DNA of 64,000 nucleotides from Agromyces bauzanensis (lineage in GTDB: Bacteria > Actinomycetota > Actinomycetes > Actinomycetales > Microbacteriaceae). The translations under genes and the position numbers were made by a program. Numbering within the stretch: the stretch's first letter is position 1; the number at the start of each line of letters is the position of its first letter. The notes under the pieces were generated by a model. The model was not told the DNA's origin. It saw only the letters and a list, made by a program, of their open reading frames with translations, and searched no databases. Below, piece by piece: positions 52,790 to 60,900 of the stretch. The stretch spans positions 1 to 64,000 of the forward strand of contig NZ_BMMD01000002.1 of NCBI RefSeq assembly GCF_014645655.1. The letters run 5' to 3'.

Positions 52790-53368
52790 TCACTCCACGG
52801 TGAAGGACTGCTCCGCGAGCTCGACGCGGCTTCCGCGCGGCACCAGGTACCGGCGGCCGGGCTCGCACCGGAGCGCACCGTCGTCGGGCCGGCGTACGAT
52901 CGTCCCGTTGCCCGAGAAGCGGTCGACGATCCAGAGCATGCCCTCGTGCTCGCCGAACTCGAGATGCGTCTTCGACACCGATCGCGTGCGATCGGCGATC
53001 TGCACGAGCTGGTCGAACGACTCCCCGGGCTGCGGCAGCGGCTTGCGCCCGATGAGACCCGTGCCGAACACCGTGCGCGTCTCACCTGTGCTGAACGTGA
53101 GCACGAAGCGGGGCGACGCGTGGACGGATCGCCGTGCCTCGGCGACCGCGGCATCCACCGTCGTGATCGGGCTCGTGGGGCGGACGCCGTCGACGGGGAT
53201 GCTGATGACGCCGCTGTTGCGATGCACCGGTTCATCCATGATCCTGGTGTCGCCGGGGCGCGGGTCGGGACGGCGGCGGGACTCGGGCGTTGCGGTCGTG
53301 GAACTGCCGCAGTCGCCACAGAACATCGCGCCCTCGGGCAGCACGGCCCCGCAGATCCGGCATGTCAC
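52790..53368 (-). CDS. Zinc-ribbon FHA-domain protein
   Basis: The 192-residue protein starts with a zinc ribbon (Cys3, Cys6, Cys17, Cys20: CRICGAVLPEGAMFCGDCG) and ends with an FHA domain. The FHA residues are GTGLIGRKPLP, SVSKTHLEF and DRFSGNGTIV, which bind phosphothreonine peptides. It starts at GTG 53368 with GGGAG upstream. FHA proteins near EccC-like ATPases and membrane-cluster genes usually read signals from Ser/Thr kinases; no kinase is in the window, but it may lie beyond the right edge. Confidence 0.88.
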   Translation of the reverse strand: MTCRICGAVLPEGAMFCGDCGSSTTATPESRRRPDPRPGDTRIMDEPVHRNSGVISIPVDGVRPTSPITTVDAAVAEARRSVHASPRFVLTFSTGETRTVFGTGLIGRKPLPQPGESFDQLVQIADRTRSVSKTHLEFGEHEGMLWIVDRFSGNGTIVRRPDDGALRCEPGRRYLVPRGSRVELAEQSFTVE

Positions 53369-53394
53369 GACCTGGCTCCCCTCCGCGTGACAGC

Positions 53395-55665
53395 CTACCC
53401 GCCGAGAGAGGCCAGGGAGATCGCGGCCCGGAGGCGCTCCCATCGCGTCCGCGGTGCGCCGAGACGCTGCTGCAGTTCGCCGACGGAGTCCCAGACGAGC
53501 CGGTCGGCGCCGTCCGACGGACCGTCGGGCGCGAACACCGCGCGATCGACGACGGCGGCCAGCACGAGCGGGCCGAGTCCGCCGACGGTCGCGGCCTGCT
53601 CGGCGCGTGTCGCGTTCGGCCGGATCGCGTACCCGTAGTCGGCGGCCGTATCGGCGAACTCCTGCCATCCGCCCTCGATGCGCTCGACCGGCGTCGGGGC
53701 GAGACGGCGGAGCCGGCGTCGCCGGAGCTTCGCCGCGATGATCGCGAGGAACGGGCTCACGAGGACGGCGAGGCCGAGGATGACGAACCCCGCCGTGGTG
53801 AGCACGCCCAGCAGCACGGCGAGCCAGGGCTCGGTGCCGCCGTCGCGATCGTCGAGCGCGAGCTCGGGATCGGCGTCGAGGTCGTCGACCGGCGTGCGCT
53901 CGGCCGGCGGCGGCAGGGCCGATTGCGGACGGGAGACGACGGTCGGCTCGTCGGGCTCCTGCTCGGGGATCTCGCGCGGCTCGGGGTTCGGGTCGATCGC
54001 GAGCCACCGGCCGTCGGCGGTCTGCACCTCGATCCACGCCTGCAGCTCGCCGCCGACGAGGACGGTCGCGCCGCCAGCCGTCTCGTCGTCGGGATCGGTC
54101 TGGTCGGGCAGATAGCCCACCACGACACGTGCCGGGAAGCCGATCCGGCGCGCCATGAGCGCCGCCGCGACCGCGTACTGCTCACCGTCGCCGATCATCG
54201 GTCGCTCGGTGACGAGCTCGACCAGCCGGTCGAGGGCGTGGCCCGACCGGCTCGGTCGCTCGTCCTCGAGGCCGTGGCTCACGTACCCCTCGCGCTTGAA
54301 GCCCGCGATCATCGCCGCCAGCCGCTCCCCCGGTTCGTCGGAGGCGGGGGCCCACTGCTCGAGCAGGCGCGCGAGCTTGTCGGGCAGCTCGGGCGCGGCG
54401 GGCAGCACGCTCGTTCCGGGCTTCAACGCGGAGAGGTCGTCGGCGCCGAGCGGCGCGACGGAGCTCGCGATGAAGTGGTCTCCGTTCTCGAGGCCCGGCT
54501 GCACCGCCCCCGTTCCCGTCACGTCGTTGTAGAAGAAGCCGTCGGCGAGGAGCTCGGCGCGCCCGCCCTCGAACGTGATGCGCTCGAGCCGGCCGATGCC
54601 CGGCACCCACACGTCGGAGTACCCGAGCACCGACACCTCGACCTCGACGCGCTCGCCGTAGGCGGCGGACTGGTCGAGTCGGTAGGGCACACGCGTGAAT
54701 CGGCCCGACTCGGCCGTGCGGTCGGAGCCGCCGACGGAGTACACGATGCCGTCGTACGTGTCGAGCGTTGCGATCCGGATGCCCCACCCGGTTGGCAGCC
54801 CGTCGACGGCGAGCATGGGCCGGTCGGCGACCTCCGGATCGAAGGCCGACCGGAAACCGGCGAGCGGGCTCTCGTGGTCCTCGGGCTCGAACGGTGGCTG
54901 CAGCTCGGCGCGCACGACACTGCGGTGCGGCACGGGCAGCGCGAACGCCGCCGTCGTCGCGCCGACGAGTGCCACCGCGACGAGGACCGACGCGCCGAGG
55001 ACACGTCGCGCATCGGCGAGGGCGGCCTCCACCGGTCGGGCGGTGGTGATGGCCCGTCGCCTGGCGATGCCCACCCGGACGAGCCAGGCGACGGCGGCGA
55101 CGAGGAAGGCGAGTCCCGTCTCCACGCCGTACGCCGCGTGCACGACGCCGAGCGCGATGCCGGCCAGGAGCAGGAGCGCCGGCGGCACGACCGCGGCAGA
55201 CGGGTGGCGGCTGCGCAGGGCGATGGTGATCGCGACCGTCGAGGCGACGAGCCCGAGGAGGAATGGCGGCACGAGGAGCGCCTGGTAGGAGCCGACCGGC
55301 ACCGCGATGGTCACGAGCTGCTTCCACGACAGTGCCGCGCCGGCGAGGAGCTCGACGATGCCCTGCGGAGTGGGCAGCACGCCGCCGAGCGCACGCCCCG
55401 GAACGGCGGCTGGCACGCCGAGCACGAGGTAGGCGCCGAACATCGCGACCACCGTTCGCCACGCCGGCCACCGGAACCTCGCGCCGAGGACGCCGATGGC
55501 AGCGCCGGCGAGGATGGCGACCGACGCGGCGACGACGAACGCCTCGCTCTCGTAGACGGGCCACCACGGGATCATGGCGGCCGCCAGCATCGCGATGACG
55601 AGCACGGTGCTGATGGCCGTCGGCCACGGCCGCTCGGCTCCGAGTGGTCGCCGCGGGGGCCTCAT
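53395..55665 (-). CDS. TgpA-like transglutaminase-fold membrane protein lacking catalytic Cys and His
   Basis: The 756-residue protein has about six N-terminal membrane helices (DUF3488 type), an extracellular transglutaminase-like core (about 430-560), a further helix near 610 and a C-terminal DUF4129 segment. In active members the core reads GDCEQ and HAWVE. Here the sites are IGDGEQYA with Gly494 in place of Cys, and LQAWIEV with Gln542 in place of His. Only the Asp558 of DPNP remains. The gene lies in the same order as tgm in fn3/AAA/DUF58 clusters and overlaps the DUF58 stop (ATGA). It probably has a structural or binding role rather than cross-linking activity (inference). Confidence 0.85.
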   Translation of the reverse strand: MRPPRRPLGAERPWPTAISTVLVIAMLAAAMIPWWPVYESEAFVVAASVAILAGAAIGVLGARFRWPAWRTVVAMFGAYLVLGVPAAVPGRALGGVLPTPQGIVELLAGAALSWKQLVTIAVPVGSYQALLVPPFLLGLVASTVAITIALRSRHPSAAVVPPALLLLAGIALGVVHAAYGVETGLAFLVAAVAWLVRVGIARRRAITTARPVEAALADARRVLGASVLVAVALVGATTAAFALPVPHRSVVRAELQPPFEPEDHESPLAGFRSAFDPEVADRPMLAVDGLPTGWGIRIATLDTYDGIVYSVGGSDRTAESGRFTRVPYRLDQSAAYGERVEVEVSVLGYSDVWVPGIGRLERITFEGGRAELLADGFFYNDVTGTGAVQPGLENGDHFIASSVAPLGADDLSALKPGTSVLPAAPELPDKLARLLEQWAPASDEPGERLAAMIAGFKREGYVSHGLEDERPSRSGHALDRLVELVTERPMIGDGEQYAVAAALMARRIGFPARVVVGYLPDQTDPDDETAGGATVLVGGELQAWIEVQTADGRWLAIDPNPEPREIPEQEPDEPTVVSRPQSALPPPAERTPVDDLDADPELALDDRDGGTEPWLAVLLGVLTTAGFVILGLAVLVSPFLAIIAAKLRRRRLRRLAPTPVERIEGGWQEFADTAADYGYAIRPNATRAEQAATVGGLGPLVLAAVVDRAVFAPDGPSDGADRLVWDSVGELQQRLGAPRTRWERLRAAISLASLGG

Positions 55666-56984
55666 GCGACCGACGCCGATCTGGCGAACAGTGCGCCCAG
55701 GTCCTCGAGGTACCCGATCCCGAACACCGTGAGCCCGGCGATGGTGCGCGTCGAAGCCTCGCCCTCGGGCGAGCATCGCACGGCGATCGCATCGATCCCC
55801 GCGGGGAACCGGGATGCCGCGGCACGCAGCGGGGCGATGCCGCGCGCCGTTCCGGTCACGAGGAAGGCGAGGGACACGCCGGGCAGCCCCTCGGCCGCGG
55901 AGCGGGCGACCTCCGGGAGCATCAGGGCCTCGTCCTCGCGCTCGACGATGCAGAGCGCGTCGAGCAGGCGATCGCGCGACACGGTCGGCAGCTCCCGCAT
56001 GGCGCCGCCGCGCGACGCCCGCGCGGCGCTCGAGCCCGAGACCACGAACGACACCGTGCGCGCGTCGCGGATCGCACGTGCGCCGACGGATGCCGCGGTG
56101 CTCACCGCGAGCTCGAACTCGTCGTCGTCGGTGTACGCGCCCGGCTCGATGTCGAGCAGCACCATGAGCCGACTGCGTCTGGTCTCCTCGAACTGCCGGA
56201 CCATGAAGGTGCCGGTCTTGGCGGAGCTCTTCCAGTGGATGAAACGGCGGTCGTCGCCCGGCACGTACTCGCGCAGCGCGTGGAACGCGATGTCGCTGGC
56301 CGTGAGATCCCGTGTGGGCGAGCCCTCGAGGTCGCGGATGAACCCCGTGCTCAGGGCCTCGATCGCCACCGTGCGCGGGTGCACGTGGAGTTCCACGACC
56401 TGCGACCAGACGATCTCGCGGCGCATGAGGCCGATGGGGTCGGCGCGCACGGTGCGCGCCGGTCCGACGCGCACGATGCCACGTCGCTCGGTCGGGATCC
56501 GGAACTGCTCGTCGACGGCGCCGCCGCGGGGCAGGCCGGGGAGCACCCGCTCGACGACCTGCTGGCCGACGGGCACCTCGAGCTGAACGCCGCCGAACCG
56601 CTGGCGCCCGGGATTCGCGGCGATGAGCCGCGCCTCCGCCTCCTCGCCGACGACGACGCGCGGCGTCGGCAGCACGAGCTCGATGGTCGACGCCCCCCTG
56701 CCCACGAGCCAGACGGATGCCGCGGCCACGAGCACCACGAGGCCCCAGCCGATCGCGATGAACTCGACCCAGCCCAGCGCGTAGCCGACCACGAGCGCCA
56801 CGACGGCGCCCCCGACGACCGACCAGCCGAGCGGCGTCACGACGCCCTGCACGGCCCGCGACCATCGTACGACCACGCGGGCCGTCACCGCGGCCCACCT
56901 GACCGCACGCGCGATGATGACCGCGAGCAGGCCCTCTCTCTTCGCCTCCTCGGGGATCGTCGTGCGGGTCTGGGCGAGCGTCAC
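55662..56984 (-). CDS. DUF58 domain protein
   Basis: The 440-residue protein has two membrane helices near residues 50-95 and a cytoplasmic region with the DUF58 signature LREYVPGDDRRFIHWKSSA, followed by KTGTFMVRQFEE and MVLLDIEPGAY (a vWA-like fold). It starts at GTG 56984, overlapping the MoxR stop (GTGA). DUF58 proteins are regularly paired with MoxR AAA ATPases and transglutaminase-like membrane proteins and are thought to act in chaperone-like assembly at the membrane. Confidence 0.92.
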   Translation of the reverse strand: MTLAQTRTTIPEEAKREGLLAVIIARAVRWAAVTARVVVRWSRAVQGVVTPLGWSVVGGAVVALVVGYALGWVEFIAIGWGLVVLVAAASVWLVGRGASTIELVLPTPRVVVGEEAEARLIAANPGRQRFGGVQLEVPVGQQVVERVLPGLPRGGAVDEQFRIPTERRGIVRVGPARTVRADPIGLMRREIVWSQVVELHVHPRTVAIEALSTGFIRDLEGSPTRDLTASDIAFHALREYVPGDDRRFIHWKSSAKTGTFMVRQFEETRRSRLMVLLDIEPGAYTDDDEFELAVSTAASVGARAIRDARTVSFVVSGSSAARASRGGAMRELPTVSRDRLLDALCIVEREDEALMLPEVARSAAEGLPGVSLAFLVTGTARGIAPLRAAASRFPAGIDAIAVRCSPEGEASTRTIAGLTVFGIGYLEDLGALFARSASVA

Positions 56985-57952
56985 ACGGCCTGCCTGCTGG
57001 ACGGTGGCGGTGTCTCGATGAGCACCTGGGCGATGAGGTTCGACGAGGTGACGCCGTCGAACTCGGCCTCGGGATCGAGGATCAGCCGGTGCGCGAGCAC
57101 GGGCTCGGCGAGCGCCTTGACATCGTCGGGCACCACGTAGTGGCGTCCGCGACCGGCGGCGTGCGTCTTCGCCGCGCGGATCAGCGCCAGCGCGCCGCGC
57201 ACGCTGACGCCGAGCCGAACCTCCCGCGCCGTGCGCGTCGCCTCGACGAGCCGCGAGACGTAGTCGTGGATGGTCGGGTCGACGTACACCGTGCGGGCGA
57301 GTCCGGCCATGTCGATGACCTCCTCGGCGTCAAGCTGGGCTTCGACGCGGTGCTCGTGCGCACGCTGGTCGGCCCCCTCGAGGATGCGGATCGTCGACGC
57401 ATGGTCGGGGTAGCCGATCGACGTGCGCATCAGGAATCGGTCGAGCTGCGCCTCGGGGAGGCGGTAGGTGCCGGCCTGCTCGACCGGGTTCTGGGTGGCG
57501 ATGACCATGAACGGGCGCCCGACGGAGTGGCTCTGGCCGTCGACCGTGACTTGGCCTTCCTCCATCACCTCGAGGAGCGCCGACTGGGTCTTGGGGCTCG
57601 CCCGGTTGATCTCGTCGGCGAGCACGATGCTGGCGAACACCGGCCCGGGATGGAACTCGAACGCACCGCTGCGCTGGTCGTAGACGGTCACGCCCGTGAT
57701 GTCGCCGGGCAGGAGATCGGGTGTGAACTGCACCCGGTTGCTCGTACCGTGCACCGATTGCGCCATCGCCCGCGCGAGCGACGTCTTGCCCGTGCCGGGG
57801 ACGTCGTCGAGGAGCAGGTGGCCCTCGCTGAGGAACGCGGTGAACGCGAGCCGGACGACGCGGTTCTTGCCGAGCAGCACCTCCTCGACCGCGCCGACGA
57901 GCCGGTCCAGGTTCGCCGCGAAGCGCGTCGCCTCCTCGGGGGACATCGTCAT
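56981..57952 (-). CDS. MoxR-family AAA+ ATPase
   Basis: This 323-residue MoxR ATPase has Walker A DVPGTGKTSLAR, Walker B VLADEINRASPKTQSALLEVMEE, sensor 1 VIATQNPVEQAGTYRLPEAQLDRF and the C-terminal lid with GVSVRGALALIRAAK. GAGGAG precedes the ATG at 57952. MoxR proteins act as chaperones for assembling enzyme or surface complexes and are often encoded with DUF58 proteins. The Ig/Fn3 surface protein gene ends 13 bases upstream. Confidence 0.94.
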   Translation of the reverse strand: MTMSPEEATRFAANLDRLVGAVEEVLLGKNRVVRLAFTAFLSEGHLLLDDVPGTGKTSLARAMAQSVHGTSNRVQFTPDLLPGDITGVTVYDQRSGAFEFHPGPVFASIVLADEINRASPKTQSALLEVMEEGQVTVDGQSHSVGRPFMVIATQNPVEQAGTYRLPEAQLDRFLMRTSIGYPDHASTIRILEGADQRAHEHRVEAQLDAEEVIDMAGLARTVYVDPTIHDYVSRLVEATRTAREVRLGVSVRGALALIRAAKTHAAGRGRHYVVPDDVKALAEPVLAHRLILDPEAEFDGVTSSNLIAQVLIETPPPSSRQAV

Positions 57953-57965
57953 GTCTGCTCCTCGC

Positions 57966-60900
57966 TCATCGGTTCCAGTACCTGGCTGTCACGCCGGCGA
58001 TCTCAACATCCAACCAGACCCGATCGCCGGGCTTCGCCGCGGGAATCTGGCACGTCGTCGCGGACTGCGCGGCACGCCCGTTCTCGTCTCCGTCGACGCC
58101 GCACGTGAAGGCGACCGGCAGGCCGGAGTTCTCGGGTGCCGCCGTCCACGACCAGGTCTTACCGGCGTCGTTCCACACGCGGCTCGGCAGGGCGAAGGTC
58201 AGCGTCGGCTGCGGATCCGCGGGCAGCACCTGCGACCATGGCCCGCAGCTCCCCCACGCCGAGCACTCCCGCACCTGGAACCGCGTCGCCTCGCCGAACG
58301 GCCGGCCGAGCAGCGACCGCAGCCAGCCCGAACCCCTGAACTCGACGGGCGTGCCGAGCTGGACCCCGTTCGCGTCGACCGCGACGATCTGGAGACGCGG
58401 CCCGGCGTTCACGTCGGAGATGTAGCGATCCCACGTCTCCACGTTCATCCAGTCCATGGCGCTCGCGACGTCGGTGACGGTCCTCGGCGCCGGCCGCACG
58501 ACGATGCCCGCGACCTCGGTGCTGACGCAGCCCGCGCGGTTGAAGCCCCAGACGACGAACGAGTAGCGGGTGGACTCGGTGGCCGTGCCCGTGAACTGCA
58601 CGCTCGCGGCATCCGGCCCGACCTGCACGACCTCGGCGACCGTGCCGCCGCTCGCGGGCGCAACCACCTCGCCGGGTGCCGGGCGCGTGACCGAGCATGC
58701 CTGAGGGCCGGAAGGCACCGACGCCTGGCCGTCGGCGAGGCGCTGCACGAAGTATCCGCCGATCGCGTCGCCGTTGCCGGAGAACGGCGACCAGGACACC
58801 GTGACCGTGCCGGCGGCGGAGTCGCCCGCGACATCGATGCCGCCCGCGATCGGCGCGCCGAAGGGCACTCCGGTGCCGCCGGCCGACGTCCACACGGCGA
58901 GCGCGGGGTACGCCTCGTTGCGGCCGCTGACCGAGAACGGCACCTGGCTGCCGTTCGAAAGGCCGCCCACCTCGGTGGCGCATGTCGTCGCAGTGCACGC
59001 CGTCGCGGCATCCACCTCGCTCGAGACACCCTCGACCGTGACGACGTACGAGCTGACGGCGCTGCCGGAACCCGTGCCCACCGGCGCCCACTCGATGCGC
59101 AGGCCCCCGTCGAGCGGCAGCGCGCGGAGCCCGGTGGGCGGCGGCGGAATGACGTCCGACCAGACCGGCCCCGGTGCGTCGACGGGATCCGAGAGGCCGA
59201 TGGCGTTGCGCGCCTGCACCCGCACGATGACCGCGTTCGCCTGTCCATTGCCCGGCGTCGGGACGGTGCAGGTCGTCGCGACGCACGTCGACGTGCCGAC
59301 GACCTCGCCGCCGGGTGCGACCAGCGAGATGTCGTACCCGGTGATCGGCGAGTTGTTGAAGCCCCCGGCCCCGAATACGACGTCGAGCGTTCCGTCGCCG
59401 AACCCGGTCACCTGCGCGCCAGTCACCGGGTCGGGGCGATCCTGCACCGAGATGGTCACGGTGCCCCACGCGTACCGGCTCGGGTCGTCGGTGGCGTCGG
59501 CGACCTGGTACTGCAGCGTCGTGTTGACCGGCGCAGCTCCACTGGAGACGTCGACCGTGAGGGTCGAACGGTCCTCGCTCGGTTCGATGGAGACGCCCGC
59601 TGGCAGCCGGTCGCCGAGGCCGCGCACACCCACGACGCGCAGCGGCGTTCCGGGGAACGGGTTGGTCGAGCGGTCGTTCGCGAGCACGTCGATCGTGGTC
59701 GTGCGACCCCTGGCGGCGACCGCGAGGTCGGCGACGGGCTGCGCGAGCGGACGAGTCGACGGCACGACGCGCAGCTCGATGCGGCCGGGCTTGCCGTCGC
59801 CCCGATCGTCCGCGACGGCGATCGACACCGACTGCCGCGCGCCGGTGGGCGTCGACTCGGCCGTCGTGATCGTGAGCTCCTGGCCGTCGAGCGACATCCC
59901 GAAGCCTGCGGGTTCGGGCGGCAGTACCCGGAAGGCGAGCTCGTCGAGCGCATCGGGGTACGGGTAGTTGGTGAGCTTCACGAGGTCGATGGTCTTCGAC
60001 CGGCCGGGCTCGAAGTCGATGATCCCGCCCGTGAAGGCCGGCGGCTGGTCCTCGGTCGGCTCGACCACGATCGGGATGACGATGGTGCCCGTGCGTGCGG
60101 TGGGATCGCCGGGCGATTCGCCGTCGGTGACTGTGAACGAGAGCGAGGCCGGGCCGAAGTAGCCGGGCTCGCTGCGGAATCGAATGGTGTCCTCGTCGAC
60201 CACGAGGTCGGTGCCGTCGCTGTGCGAGGCCCGCACGGTCGCGGCGTCGGTGATCCGCACCGGCCGGCCCGACGCGGCGATGACGTACTCCTCGAGCTCG
60301 AGCACGACCTCCTCGCCGCTCTGCACGCGCACCTCGGGCGCGTCCCGTCGCAGCTGCGGGAGCGCGTCATCGCGGCCGGGCACCCAGATGAACGCGTACG
60401 CGGTGACCGCGGGGTCCTCGGGATGGCTGACCGAGAACGGGACGATGCGCCGCTCGTCCTCGACCTCGACGCGGATGGAGCCGTCGCGGCGCACCTGTGC
60501 GCCGTCGTCGTAGCCGTCGACGAGCCCGACGTCGAGGTCGGCCGCATCGCCATCGGCGAGGAAGACGTTGCGCAGCACCGCCACGTCCACGGACTCCTCG
60601 CCGAGGATGTCGCTGAGGGTGAGCACGGTGTCGCCCGCCTCCGGTCGGGCGAGGGGCGCATCGGTGCGCGCCTCCACCCGGAGGAAGTTCGATGCGGCGC
60701 CGAGGCGCTCGTTCTCGATCGTGTAGATGAAGGCGTAGTCGCCCTCGCCCTCCGGCACCTCGACCCGGATCGTCTCGCCGTCGATGCGCGCGGTCGCCCC
60801 CGGCGTGTTGGGTTCGACGGATCGGAGCACGAGCGCTCCCCCATCGGGATCGGAGTCGTTCTCGAGCACGCGCACGGCGATGGTGCGACCGGGACGCACC

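Noticed and set aside
49760..53368. A complete type VII secretion system
   Set aside because: Only an EccC-like ATPase and an FHA protein are present; no WXG100, EccB, EccD, EccE or mycosin gene was found in the window.
53290..56586. 1098-codon plus-strand frame antisense to the transglutaminase and DUF58 genes
   Set aside because: It is a shadow frame across two well-recognised genes, with composition typical of antisense GC-rich frames.
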